Below are positions 17,308 through 26,287 of a stretch of DNA of 52,586 nt, piece after piece (the first letter of the stretch is position 1; each line of letters opens with the position of its first letter). Below the pieces are notes generated by a model. That model ran no database searches. It was given only the letters and a program-made list of their open reading frames with translations, and was not told the DNA's origin. Source of the stretch: Bacillota bacterium (GTDB lineage Bacteria > Bacillota > Sulfobacillia > JAJYWN01 > JAJZPE01). The translations under genes and the position numbers were made by a program. The stretch lies in the NCBI GenBank assembly GCA_021811325.1, contig JAJZPE010000006.1, forward strand, positions 1 through 52,586, read 5' to 3'.

Positions 17308-18513
17308 TTGGACGAGCAGCGACTGGCGGCGCTGAAGGAAGCGGCCGCCAAGGCCGTCGATGATCTGGCGCCGGAACTGATCGACCTCAGCCAACGCCTC
17401 CACGACCACCCAGAACTGGGGTATCAAGAGGTCAAGGCGGCCGGCTGGCTGACCGGCTTCCTGGAGCAGAACGGGCTGGCCGTGGAAAGGGGCTTCAGCG
17501 GGCTGGCCACGGCCTTCCGGGCAAGCTACAGGAGCGGACCCGGCGGGCCGGTGGTGGCCCTGTTGGCCGAGTACGACGCCCTGCCCGACGTCGGCCACGC
17601 CTGCGGGCACAACCTCATCGGCACCTCGACGGCGGGCGCCGGCGTCGCCCTGCGGCGGGTCCTCGGGACGGTCTCCGGCGAGGTCCAGGTGATCGGCTGC
17701 CCGGCCGAGGAGACCGGCGGCAGCAAGGTCATGATGGTCAGGGAGGGCGCCTTCGAAGGGGTCACCGCCGCCCTCAGCATGCACCCCGGCAGTCAGACCG
17801 GGGGCGGTGCGACGAGCCTGGCCATCACCCCCCTCACCCTCAAGTTCTACGGCCGCCCGGCCCACGCCGCAGCCTCGCCGCACGAGGGGATCAACGCCCT
17901 CGACGCGTTGCTCCAGACGTTCAGCGGGATCAACGCCCTGCGGCAGCACGTCAAGAGCGACGTCCGCATCCACGGCATCGTCCGGCGGGGCGGCGTGGCC
18001 CCGAACGTCGTCCCCGACTATGCCGAGGGCGAGTTCTACGTGCGTGCAGCAACCCGCGAATACCTCGATATCGTCATCGGCAAGGTCAAGGACTGCGCGA
18101 CCGCCGGGGCCCTGGCCACCGGGGCGCGCCTCGAGGTCGAGGAAGGGGTCAGCTACGACGACATGCGCCCGAACCGCCCGCTGATGCGGGTCTGCCTGGA
18201 CAACCTGCGGCGGCTGGGGTCGGAGGCCGAGGAGGCCTTCGGCCAGAGACTCAGCGCCTCGACGGACGTCGGCAACGTCAGCCACGCCTGCCCGACGGCG
18301 GCTCCCGGCATCGCCATCGCCCCGCGCACGGTCCCCGGGCATAGCCGCGAGTTCGCGGCCGCGGCGGTCTCCGAGGCCGGCCACCACGGGCTCATCCTGG
18401 CGGCGAAGATGCTCGCCCTGTCGGCCCTGGATGTGCTCCTCCGGCCGTCCCTGGTGGCCGAGATGCAGGCCGACTTCGCCGCCGCCAAGACCGCGGCCGG
18501 CGAAGGTCGCTGA
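17308..18513 (+). CDS. M20-family amidohydrolase/peptidase
   Basis: A 401-residue zinc hydrolase of the M20D type (aminoacylase, AbgB-like, carboxypeptidase). It shows the HDHPELGYQE opening, LAEYDALPDVGHACGHN with metal ligands, PAEETGGSKVMM with the catalytic Glu pair, and a dimerisation-domain histidine in RPAHAAASPHEG. The TTG start is supported by a G-rich site upstream. It sits between the aldolase-like protein and an M24 protein on the same strand with gaps of 20-35 bases, so one transcript is likely. The substrate is probably an N-acyl or amide-linked amino acid; which one is not visible. Confidence 0.85.
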   Translation: MDEQRLAALKEAAAKAVDDLAPELIDLSQRLHDHPELGYQEVKAAGWLTGFLEQNGLAVERGFSGLATAFRASYRSGPGGPVVALLAEYDALPDVGHACGHNLIGTSTAGAGVALRRVLGTVSGEVQVIGCPAEETGGSKVMMVREGAFEGVTAALSMHPGSQTGGGATSLAITPLTLKFYGRPAHAAASPHEGINALDALLQTFSGINALRQHVKSDVRIHGIVRRGGVAPNVVPDYAEGEFYVRAATREYLDIVIGKVKDCATAGALATGARLEVEEGVSYDDMRPNRPLMRVCLDNLRRLGSEAEEAFGQRLSASTDVGNVSHACPTAAPGIAIAPRTVPGHSREFAAAAVSEAGHHGLILAAKMLALSALDVLLRPSLVAEMQADFAAAKTAAGEGR

Positions 18514-18534
18514 GCGTGAAGGGAGAGGTCGGAC

Positions 18535-19662
18535 TTGGAGAGCGCGGTTCTTGAAGCGAGGAGACAACGCCTGGCCGAAAGGGTGGCCCGGGCGGGCCTC
18601 GACGGACTGGTCGTCGTTCCGGGGGCCAACCTCCTCTACCTCACCGGTCTGAAGATGGGGCCGAGCGAGCGGACGACGATGGCCGTCCTGCCGGTCGAAG
18701 GGCCGGTGGCCATGGTCGCCCCGCTCCTGGAGGCGGAGAAGGTGCGCCGGGAGACCGGCGCCGAGAAGGTCCACGCCTACACCGATGAGGATGGGCCCCT
18801 GGGCGCCGTCCGGTCGGCCCTCCGGCAAGTCTTCCCGGCCGCGGCCACCGGGCGCGCGGTGCGGCTGGGCATCGAGTTCTGGACGATGCGCCTCTTCGAG
18901 TACCGGCTGCTCGAGGAAGCCGTGCCGGCCCTGACGGCCGCCGACGCCGGCCCACTCACGGCCGAGTCGCGGATGCGCAAGGACGCGGCCGAGGTGGCCT
19001 TGATCGAGAAGGCGGTGGCCGTTGTCGAGCGGGCCACCCGGGCGGCCCGCGAGGCCGTCCGGCCCGGGGCCTCGGAGTTTGAGGTGGCCAGGGCCATCGA
19101 GGCGGCCATCCGCGAGGACGAACTGGCCTCGGGCGGTGGCCTGGTGGCCTCCGGCGAGCGCAGCGCAATGCCCCATGCTCGGACCTCGACGCGGACCATC
19201 CGCGAGGGTGAGACCGTCTGGGCTGATATTGTCGTCGTTCGCGAGGGTTACGTGGCCGACATCACCCGCACCTTCGTCGCCGGCCACCTCTCACCGGAGC
19301 TGAACCGGGCCTACGATGTGGTCCTCGAGGCCCAACGGCGGGCGAGGGAGGGGGCCCGGCCGGGGATGACCGGCGCCGACGTCGACGCGCTGGCCCGCGA
19401 TTACATCGCCGGGCAGGGCTTCGGGGAATACTTCACTCATCGGACGGGCCACGGCTTGGGTCTGGAAGTCCACGAGGAACCGTACATCGTCCGCAGCAAC
19501 CGCCAACCCCTCGAACCCGGCATGGTCTTCACCATCGAGCCCGGCGTCTATCTGCCCGGCAAGGGCGGCGTCAGAGTGGAGGACGACATCCTCCTCACCA
19601 AGGATGGCGCTCGGAGCTTGACCAGCTACCCACGGGATCTCCGGTTGGGGCGTCCCCTGTAA
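18535..19662 (+). CDS. M24-family aminopeptidase (Xaa-Pro type)
   Basis: A 375-residue creatinase/aminopeptidase-P fold protein. The N-terminal creatinase-like domain runs to about residue 140. The catalytic domain retains all five metal ligands: Asp in TVWADIVVV, Asp in VADITRTF, His in HRTGHGLGLEVHE, Glu in FTIEPGVY and Glu in GVRVEDDILL. It is therefore predicted to be an active metallopeptidase, perhaps a prolidase or aminopeptidase P. The TTG start has GAGAGG upstream. It directly follows the M20 gene, suggesting joint peptide or amide breakdown. Confidence 0.87.
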   Translation: MESAVLEARRQRLAERVARAGLDGLVVVPGANLLYLTGLKMGPSERTTMAVLPVEGPVAMVAPLLEAEKVRRETGAEKVHAYTDEDGPLGAVRSALRQVFPAAATGRAVRLGIEFWTMRLFEYRLLEEAVPALTAADAGPLTAESRMRKDAAEVALIEKAVAVVERATRAAREAVRPGASEFEVARAIEAAIREDELASGGGLVASGERSAMPHARTSTRTIREGETVWADIVVVREGYVADITRTFVAGHLSPELNRAYDVVLEAQRRAREGARPGMTGADVDALARDYIAGQGFGEYFTHRTGHGLGLEVHEEPYIVRSNRQPLEPGMVFTIEPGVYLPGKGGVRVEDDILLTKDGARSLTSYPRDLRLGRPL

Positions 19663-19723
19663 AGGCGGCCGCGCGGAGAGTCCAACAGCCAGAACTCGCC
19701 TGTCCGGACGGGAGGTCGAGAGG

Positions 19724-21037
19724 GTGTCCTTCGAACTCGCCCCGGCGGGCGATTTTCTTATGGCTGAACTGGCCGACGGGGTCCGCTTCTTCGGGCGTCG
19801 CTCGGAAAAGTTCAAGACGGTCAACCTCGGCGGGTTTATCCACCGGCCTTTGACCAGAGAGACGGTGACCGCGACGGCCCTGGCGGCGCAACTCCTCAAG
19901 CGCGGGTGCCGTGGCTACCCTTCGACCCCCGCCCTGACCAGGCGGACGGAGGAGCTCTTCGGCGCCGGCTTGGACAGCTATGTCATGAAGTTCGGGGAGA
20001 GCCAGTCGGTCGGGCTGTCCCTGGGCGTCGTCGACCAGACCTACCTGCCCGAAGGCGCCCCGGACGTCCTCGGCGACGTCCTCGACCTCTTCTTCCGGGT
20101 GATGACCGACCCGGTGACCGAGGACGGCGGCTTTCGGCGGGACTACTTCGACCAGGAGCGCGACAACCTCCGCCGGCGAATCGAGGGGGTCATCAACGAC
20201 AAGCAGCGCTATGCCAGGTACCGCTGCCTCCAGGAGATGTGCCCCGACGAGGGTTACGGCCTCCTCGAGCTGGGCCGCCTGGAGGACCTCCCTGACCTGC
20301 AGCCGTCCGGTGTCTACGACGCATACCGGCGGATGCTCTCCGACAGGCCCATCGACCTGGTGGCCGTCGGCGTGACCGACCCGGCCGAACTGGCCGACCG
20401 CCTGGCCGGCCTGGTCCCACGCGGGACCGCCCCGCGCCCGGCCATCCGGGCCACCGGCGCCGCCCCGCCGCCCAGGCAGCCCCGGGAGGTCGTCGAGGAA
20501 CAGGACGTCAAGCAAGGGAAGCTGGTCATGGGCTACCGGACGGGGATCATCCAGGGCGACCCGGCCTACCCGGCCCTCCTGGGTTACAACGGGGTCCTCG
20601 GCGGCTTTGTCCACTCGAAGCTCTTCCAGAACGTGCGGGAGCGGGCCGGCCTGGCCTATTACGCCCACTCGCTGGTCAACGGGGCCAAGGGCTTCGTCGT
20701 CATCGAGTCGGGCGTCGAACCGGCCAACTACGAGCGGGCCCGGGAGATCATCGACCACCAGCTGGCGGCCATCCGGCAGGGGGACATCAGCGACTATGAG
20801 TTCGAGTCGACCAGGAAGGCCCTCCACAACGTCATCCGCCAGGGCGAGGACGACCCGTCCGAGATGATCGCCGTGAAGCTCGCCGAGGTCCGGACGGGGC
20901 GGTTCAAGACGGTCGAAGAACGGCTCCGCGAGGTCGCCGCGGTGACCCGGGAGGACATCATCGAGGTAGCCCGGCGGGTGACCCCTGACACCATCTACTT
21001 CCTCCGCGGACGGCGGAAAGGGGGCGATGGGCGGTGA
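19724..21037 (+). CDS. M16-family peptidase homologue, YmfF-like, without HxxEH
   Basis: A 437-residue member of the pitrilysin-type M16 family. The fold segments are there (FGESQSVGLSLGVVDQ, NGVLGGFVHSKLFQNVRERAGLAYY) but the zinc motif HxxEH is absent, so it is probably the non-catalytic subunit. This matches the YmfF/YmfH pairs of Bacillus, where one partner is inactive. The GTG start follows GGGAGG by 8 bases. Its stop overlaps the start of the next gene in a GTGA, which supports a stoichiometric heterodimer. Confidence 0.85.
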   Translation: MSFELAPAGDFLMAELADGVRFFGRRSEKFKTVNLGGFIHRPLTRETVTATALAAQLLKRGCRGYPSTPALTRRTEELFGAGLDSYVMKFGESQSVGLSLGVVDQTYLPEGAPDVLGDVLDLFFRVMTDPVTEDGGFRRDYFDQERDNLRRRIEGVINDKQRYARYRCLQEMCPDEGYGLLELGRLEDLPDLQPSGVYDAYRRMLSDRPIDLVAVGVTDPAELADRLAGLVPRGTAPRPAIRATGAAPPPRQPREVVEEQDVKQGKLVMGYRTGIIQGDPAYPALLGYNGVLGGFVHSKLFQNVRERAGLAYYAHSLVNGAKGFVVIESGVEPANYERAREIIDHQLAAIRQGDISDYEFESTRKALHNVIRQGEDDPSEMIAVKLAEVRTGRFKTVEERLREVAAVTREDIIEVARRVTPDTIYFLRGRRKGGDGR

Positions 21038-22338
21038 ACCTGCAACGGTGCGACTACCCGGCGGTCGGTGAGGCGGTCTACGCGGCCGAGCTGGACAACG
21101 GCCTCCGCGTCTACGTCATGCCCAAGCGAGGCTACAACAAGAAATACGCCACCTTCGCCACGCATTATGGCTCGGTCGACAGCCACTTCCAAGCTCCGGG
21201 GGACCCGGAGCCGGTCAACGTCCCCGACGGCATCGCCCACTTCCTTGAGCACAAACTGTTCGAGAAGAAAGAGGGCAATGTCTTCGACCAGTTCGCCGCC
21301 CTCGGGGCGATGAGCAACGCCTTCACCACCTACACCTCCACGAGCTACCTGTGCTCGACCACGGAGAACTTCCCGCAGTGCCTCGACCTCCTGGTCGACT
21401 TCGTCCTCCGGCCCTATTTCACCGACGAGAGCGTGGCCAAGGAGAAGGGGATCATCGCCCAGGAGATCCGGATGTATGAGGACAGCCCCAGGTGGCGCCT
21501 CCGCGACAACCTCCTGATGGCCCTCTACCACGACTATCCGGTGCGGGTCAACATCGCCGGGACGGTCGAGTCCATCGCGAACATCACCAAGGAACTCCTG
21601 TACAAATGCTATAGGACTTTCTACCGGCCGGAGAACATGAACCTCTTCGTCACCGGCGAGGTCGACCCGGCCTGGGTGATCGACCGGATTGCCGCCCGGG
21701 GGCCGGCCTCCGGCGGACCGCGGGGCGAGATCAAGCGGCTCTTCCCGCCCGAACCGGCGACGGTCAACCGGCCGCTGGTCGACGAGGCCATGGCCGTGGC
21801 CGTGCCCCTCATCCTCGTAGGGTTCAAGGACCAGGACGTCGGTTACGACGGCCCGGGCCTCCTGGATAAGGCCGTCTACATGGACGTCCTCCTCGAGGCC
21901 CTGCTCGGCAGGGGCTCGCCGATATATGACTCGCTCTACCGCGACGGGCTCATCGACGAGCGCTTCGCCTTCGACTACGACGGGGAGCGCGATTACGGCT
22001 ACGCGGCCATCGGGGGCGAGTCGCGGGACCCGGAGTTGCTCCTGGACCGGCTGGCGACGGCCTTCGACGAGGTCCGGCGGACGGGCCTTGAACCGGACAC
22101 CTTCGAGCGGGTCCGGCGCAAGCTAACCGGGGGTTTCATCGCCGGCTTCAACTCGCCCGACTACGCCGCCCACAACTTCACCCTCTACCGGTTCCGGGAC
22201 GTGGACATCTTCGATTATCTGACCGCCCTCGGGCAGGCGACCCTGGAGGGGGCCAACCAGCGATTGCGGGCCTTCTTTGACCCGTCGGCCATGGCCGCGT
22301 CGGTCGTCCGCCCCGGAGGAATCTCCGGGCGGGCGTAG
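21034..22338 (+). CDS. M16-family zinc peptidase, YmfH-like
   Basis: A 434-residue catalytic partner of the preceding protein. The zinc motif HFLEH (HxxEH) lies in GIAHFLEHKLFEKKEG at about residue 70, with a downstream Glu of the family in AQEIRMYEDSPRWR. The N-terminal half carries the active site; the C-terminal half provides the other clamp lobe. Homologous YmfF/YmfH pairs process or degrade small peptides in Bacillota. Translationally coupled to its partner by the GTGA overlap. Confidence 0.9.
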   Translation: MNLQRCDYPAVGEAVYAAELDNGLRVYVMPKRGYNKKYATFATHYGSVDSHFQAPGDPEPVNVPDGIAHFLEHKLFEKKEGNVFDQFAALGAMSNAFTTYTSTSYLCSTTENFPQCLDLLVDFVLRPYFTDESVAKEKGIIAQEIRMYEDSPRWRLRDNLLMALYHDYPVRVNIAGTVESIANITKELLYKCYRTFYRPENMNLFVTGEVDPAWVIDRIAARGPASGGPRGEIKRLFPPEPATVNRPLVDEAMAVAVPLILVGFKDQDVGYDGPGLLDKAVYMDVLLEALLGRGSPIYDSLYRDGLIDERFAFDYDGERDYGYAAIGGESRDPELLLDRLATAFDEVRRTGLEPDTFERVRRKLTGGFIAGFNSPDYAAHNFTLYRFRDVDIFDYLTALGQATLEGANQRLRAFFDPSAMAASVVRPGGISGRA

Positions 22339-22368
22339 AAGATAAGGGCGGAAAGGACGTGCTGCCTC

Positions 22369-22932
22369 TTGGCCAGGATCAACCTGAAGCCCTCGACCAG
22401 CCTTTACCCACAACCGGCAATCATGGTCAGTTGCGGTGACTTCGACGGCCAGAAGAACATCATCACCCTGGCCTGGGCCGGGGTGGCCTGCTCAGAACCC
22501 CCGATGGTGACCATCGGGGTCCGCCCCCAGCGTTTCTCTTACGGTCTGATCAAGCAGAGCGGCGAGTTCGTGGTCAACCTGCCGGGCACGGGCCTGGTGC
22601 GGGAGACCGATTTCTGCGGGAACATCTCCGGGCGGACGGCCGACAAGTTCAAGGCCCTCGGCCTGACCCCGCTGAAGGGGGCCGTCGTCAAGGCACCGGC
22701 CATCGCCGAATGCCCGGTCAACCTGGAGTGCCGCGTGCGCGAGGTGCTCCACCTCGGCTCCCACGACCTTTTCGTGGGCGAGGTGGTCAATATCATCGCC
22801 GACGAGCGGGCCCTCGACGGACATGGCCGGCTCGACCTGACCCGGATCAGCCCTCTGGCATACGGCGGCGGCGATTACTGGTCTCTGGGCCAGAGGATCG
22901 GGGTCTATGGCTTCACCAAGAAGAAAGCTTGA
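22369..22932 (+). CDS. Flavin reductase-like FMN-binding protein
   Basis: A 187-residue split-barrel flavoprotein of the flavin reductase-like family. It shows the N-terminal PQPAIMVSCGDFDGQKNIITLAWAG strand-loop pieces, PMVTIGVRPQRFSYGLIKQSGEFVVNLP and FCGNISGRTADKF, which bind FMN in this family. It may act as a stand-alone flavin reductase or electron donor. The TTG start has AAGGA upstream at a long spacing. It is followed by a terminator directly before hutH. Confidence 0.83.
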   Translation: MARINLKPSTSLYPQPAIMVSCGDFDGQKNIITLAWAGVACSEPPMVTIGVRPQRFSYGLIKQSGEFVVNLPGTGLVRETDFCGNISGRTADKFKALGLTPLKGAVVKAPAIAECPVNLECRVREVLHLGSHDLFVGEVVNIIADERALDGHGRLDLTRISPLAYGGGDYWSLGQRIGVYGFTKKKA

Positions 22933-22946
22933 GCCACCCACGGAAA

Positions 22947-22977
22947 AGAGGAAGGCGGGTAAGCCTTCTCTTTTTTT
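22947..22977 (+). terminator. Terminator directly upstream of hutH
   Basis: AGAGGAAGGC, loop GGGTAA, GCCTTCTCT with one bulged G, then seven T residues. The T run merges into the hutH ribosome site GAGGAGG, so the structure both ends the upstream operon and sits in the hutH leader. Confidence 0.85.
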
Positions 22978-22989
22978 GAGGAGGAACCA

Positions 22990-24525
22990 ATGCGTGACGC
23001 GGTAGTCATCGACGGTCATTCCCTGGACCTGGCCAAGATCGAACGGGTAGCCTATGAAGAGGCGACCGTGGCCATCGCCCCGGAGGCCGGGCGGCGGATC
23101 GAAGCCTCCCGGCGGACCATCGAGAAGGTCCTCGACCGAGGGACCTCGGTCTATGGGGTCAACACCGGCTTCGGCCGGTTCAGCGACGTCGTCATCCCAC
23201 CCGAGGACGTGGCCCGCCTGCAGCGCAACCTGATTGTCAGCCACGCGGCCGGGGTCGGTGAACCCTTCTCGGTGCCGGTCGTCAGGGCGATGACCCTCCT
23301 CCGCGCCAACGCCCTGGCCCTCGGCCACTCGGGCGTGCGCCCAGTGGTCGTCGAGACCCTGGCCGAGATGCTCAACCGGGGCGTTCACCCGGTCGTCCCG
23401 CAGAAGGGCTCGCTGGGGGCCAGCGGCGACCTGGCTCCCCTGGCCCACCTGGCCCTCGTCGCCCTGGGGCGCGGCGAGGCCTACTATCAAGGCCGTCGTG
23501 TCCCCGGCGGCGAGACCATGGCCGCCGCCGGCCTCGCTCCGCTCGTCCTCGAGGCCAAAGAGGGCCTGGCGATGATCAACGGGACCCAGGCGATGACCGC
23601 TGTGGCCGCCCTCACCCTGGCGGCGGCGCAGCGCCTCCTGGACCTCGCCGACGCGGCCGGGGCCCTGAGCCTGGAGGCTTTGCGGGGCGTCCCGCAGGCC
23701 TTCGACCCGCGGCTGCAGGCCGTCCGCGGTCACCCCGGGCAGGAGGCCAGCGCTCGGCGGCTGCGCGGGCTGCTCGAGGGGAGCCGGCTGGTCACCCGGG
23801 CGGGAGAGCTCCGCACCCAGGACGCCTATGCCCTGCGCTGCATGCCGCAGGTCCACGGGGCGAGCCGCGACGCCATCGGTTACGCGGTCGGGGTCGTCGT
23901 CCGCGAGGCCAACGCGGCCACCGACAACCCGCTCATCTTCCCGGACGACGAAGCGATCATTTCCGGGGGCAACTTTCACGGCCAGCCGGTGGCCATTGCC
24001 ATGGACCTGGCCGGCATCGCCCTGGCCGAACTCGGCAGCATCTCCGAACGGCGCATCGAGCGACTGGTCAACCCGCACCTCAGCGGGCTGCCGGCCTTCT
24101 TGACCCGCAACGGCGGCCTCAATTCGGGCTTCATGCTCGCCCAGTATACCGCGGCCGCCCTGGTCTCCGAGGATAAGCTCCTGGCCTCGCCGGCCTCGGT
24201 CGACTCCATCCCGTCGTCCGCCAATCAGGAAGACCACGTGAGCATGGGGACCATCGCCGCCCGGAAGGCCGGAGAGATCCTGGCCAACGTCCAGACCGTC
24301 CTGGCCATCGAGGCGCTCTGCGCCGCCCAGGGGGTCGACCTGGTGGTCGAGCGCCTCCCCGGGGGCGCCGGGCGAACCGCCGCCGAGTATCTTGGGCTCG
24401 GCACGCGGGCCCTTTATGAACGGGTCCGGGCGCACGTGCCCGGGCTCGACGAAGACCGGGTCCTGGCCGACGACATCGAAGCCGTCCGCCGGGTGGTCAC
24501 GGCCGGCCGCGACGGCTCGCCCTGA
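22990..24525 (+). CDS. hutH: Histidine ammonia-lyase
   Basis: A 511-residue enzyme that deaminates histidine to urocanate, the first step of the hut pathway. The Ala144-Ser145-Gly146 triad in GSLGASGDLAPL forms the MIO electrophile. Other family blocks are YGVNTGFG (about residue 54), QRNLIVSHAAGVGEP, TDNPLIFPDD and the QEDHVSMG motif. The ATG has GAGGAGG 6 bases upstream. First gene of the hut block; no HutP site or CRP-like site was recognised upstream. Confidence 0.96.
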   Translation: MRDAVVIDGHSLDLAKIERVAYEEATVAIAPEAGRRIEASRRTIEKVLDRGTSVYGVNTGFGRFSDVVIPPEDVARLQRNLIVSHAAGVGEPFSVPVVRAMTLLRANALALGHSGVRPVVVETLAEMLNRGVHPVVPQKGSLGASGDLAPLAHLALVALGRGEAYYQGRRVPGGETMAAAGLAPLVLEAKEGLAMINGTQAMTAVAALTLAAAQRLLDLADAAGALSLEALRGVPQAFDPRLQAVRGHPGQEASARRLRGLLEGSRLVTRAGELRTQDAYALRCMPQVHGASRDAIGYAVGVVVREANAATDNPLIFPDDEAIISGGNFHGQPVAIAMDLAGIALAELGSISERRIERLVNPHLSGLPAFLTRNGGLNSGFMLAQYTAAALVSEDKLLASPASVDSIPSSANQEDHVSMGTIAARKAGEILANVQTVLAIEALCAAQGVDLVVERLPGGAGRTAAEYLGLGTRALYERVRAHVPGLDEDRVLADDIEAVRRVVTAGRDGSP

Positions 24526-24580
24526 GCGGCGGCGGGCATGGCTCCCGCCTGGTCGGAATAAATCTGGGAGGTAGGCGGTC

Positions 24581-26230
24581 ATGTCACCGATCGTGCGGGC
24601 TCCACGTGGATCCGAACTGAACTGCAAGGGCTGGGCCCAGGAAGCGGCCCTGCGCATGCTGATGAATAATCTCGACCCGGACGTGGCCGAAAAGCCCGAG
24701 GAACTCATCGTCTACGGGGGCAGCGGGCGGGCCGCGCGCAGCTGGGAAGCCTTCTGGGCGATCGTCTCGACCCTGAAGAACCTCGAGAACGACGAGACCC
24801 TGCTGGTGCAGTCGGGGAAGCCCGTCGGGGTCTTCAAGACCCACACCATGGCGCCGCGCGTCCTCATCTCCAACGCCATGCTCGTCCCCCACTGGGGGAC
24901 CTGGGAGAAGTTCTGGGAACTGGAAGCCAAGGGCCTGACCATGTACGGCCAGATGACCGCCGGGAGCTGGATCTACATCGGCACCCAGGGGATCATCCAG
25001 GGGACCTACGAGACCCTGGCTGAACTGGCGAGACGGAACTTCGGGGGAAGCCTCAAGGGACGCCTGGTGGTCACCGCCGGGCTCGGCGGCATGGGCGGTG
25101 CTCAGCCGCTGGCCATCACGATGAACGGCGGCGTGGCCCTGGTCGTCGAGGTCGACGAGGAGCGGATCAAGCGCCGCCTAAAGATCGGCTACTGCGACAA
25201 GCTGGCCCGCTCCCTCGACGAGGGTCTGGCGATGGCCATCGAGGCCAAGGAGAAGGGCCTGCCGCTGTCCGTGGCCGTCCTCGGGAACGCCGCCGAGACC
25301 CATCCCGAGATGGTCCGGCGTGGCCTAGTCCCGGACGTGGTCACCGACCAGACCTCGGCCCACGACGCCCTCAACGGCTACCTCCCGGCCGGCTTGTCCC
25401 TGGCCGAGGCGGCGGAACTGCGCCGGCGCGACCCCAAGGAGTACGTCCGGCGGGCCAAAGAGAGCATGGCCGAGCATGTCCGGGCGATGCTCGAGTGGCA
25501 GAAGCGCGGCGCGGTCGTCTTCGACTACGGCAACAACCTGCGCCAGCAGGCCCTGGAGGCCGGGGTCGAGAACGCCTTCGACTACCCCGGGTTCGTCCCG
25601 GCCTACATCCGACCGCTCTTCTGCGCTGGAAAGGGGCCGTTCCGCTGGGCCGCCCTGTCCGGCGACCCGGAGGACATCTACCGCACCGACGAGGTCATCC
25701 TCAAGGAGTTCCCGGAGAACCAGGGCCTGGCCCGGTGGATCAGGCAGGCCCGGGAGAAGGTCCCCTTCCAGGGACTGCCGGCCCGCATCTGCTGGCTCGG
25801 TTACGGCGAGCGGGCGCGTATCGGTCTCATCTTCAACGACCTCGTCCGCCGGGGCGAGCTCAGGGCACCCATCGTCATCGGCCGCGACCACCTGGACTCG
25901 GGGTCGGTCGCTTCGCCGAACCGGGAGACCGAAGCCATGCGCGACGGCAGCGACGCCATCGCCGACTGGCCGATCCTCAACGCGCTGGTAAACACGGCCG
26001 CCGGGGCCAGCTGGGTCTCGGTCCACCACGGCGGCGGCGTCGGCATCGGCTACTCCATCCACGCCGGGATGGTCGTCGTCGCCGACGGCTCTGACGATGC
26101 GGACCTTCGCCTTCAGCGGGTCCTGACCACCGATCCCGGGACGGGCGTCATGCGCCACGCCGACGCCGGTTACGAGCTGGCCGTCAAAACCGCCCGGGAG
26201 AAAGGCATCAAGCTGCCGATGCTCGACTGA
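24581..26230 (+). CDS. hutU: Urocanate hydratase
   Basis: A 549-residue NAD-dependent enzyme converting urocanate to imidazolonepropionate. Recognisable blocks: [40 protein letters not shown], the NAD-binding [26 protein letters not shown] and the C-terminal [16 protein letters not shown]. The length is that of the bacterial family. The ATG has GGGAGG upstream. Second gene of the hut block, 55 bases after hutH. Confidence 0.97.
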   Translation: MSPIVRAPRGSELNCKGWAQEAALRMLMNNLDPDVAEKPEELIVYGGSGRAARSWEAFWAIVSTLKNLENDETLLVQSGKPVGVFKTHTMAPRVLISNAMLVPHWGTWEKFWELEAKGLTMYGQMTAGSWIYIGTQGIIQGTYETLAELARRNFGGSLKGRLVVTAGLGGMGGAQPLAITMNGGVALVVEVDEERIKRRLKIGYCDKLARSLDEGLAMAIEAKEKGLPLSVAVLGNAAETHPEMVRRGLVPDVVTDQTSAHDALNGYLPAGLSLAEAAELRRRDPKEYVRRAKESMAEHVRAMLEWQKRGAVVFDYGNNLRQQALEAGVENAFDYPGFVPAYIRPLFCAGKGPFRWAALSGDPEDIYRTDEVILKEFPENQGLARWIRQAREKVPFQGLPARICWLGYGERARIGLIFNDLVRRGELRAPIVIGRDHLDSGSVASPNRETEAMRDGSDAIADWPILNALVNTAAGASWVSVHHGGGVGIGYSIHAGMVVVADGSDDADLRLQRVLTTDPGTGVMRHADAGYELAVKTAREKGIKLPMLD

Positions 26231-26232
26231 TA

Positions 26233-26258
26233 GCCCGTCAGGCGGCCGTCTGACGGGC
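26233..26258 (+). other. Hairpin after hutU
   Basis: GCCCGTCAG pairs with CTGACGGGC around an 8-base loop. No T run follows, so it is more likely an mRNA stabilising or processing structure than a terminator. Confidence 0.55.
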
Positions 26259-26287
26259 GACCGCAGCCCCGATGAGGAGGCGCCGGC

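Noticed and set aside
16060-19287. Long minus-strand open frame (1075 codons) antisense to the aldolase-like, M20 and M24 genes
   Set aside because: Its product is rich in Gly, Asp, Arg, His and Pro, shows no domain, and spans several well-supported plus-strand genes. High-G+C genes leave such antisense frames open.
22492-24708. Minus-strand open frame antisense to the flavin-reductase-like gene and hutH
   Set aside because: Composition is Gly/Asp/Arg-rich and the plus-strand genes are clear, with conserved catalytic motifs.
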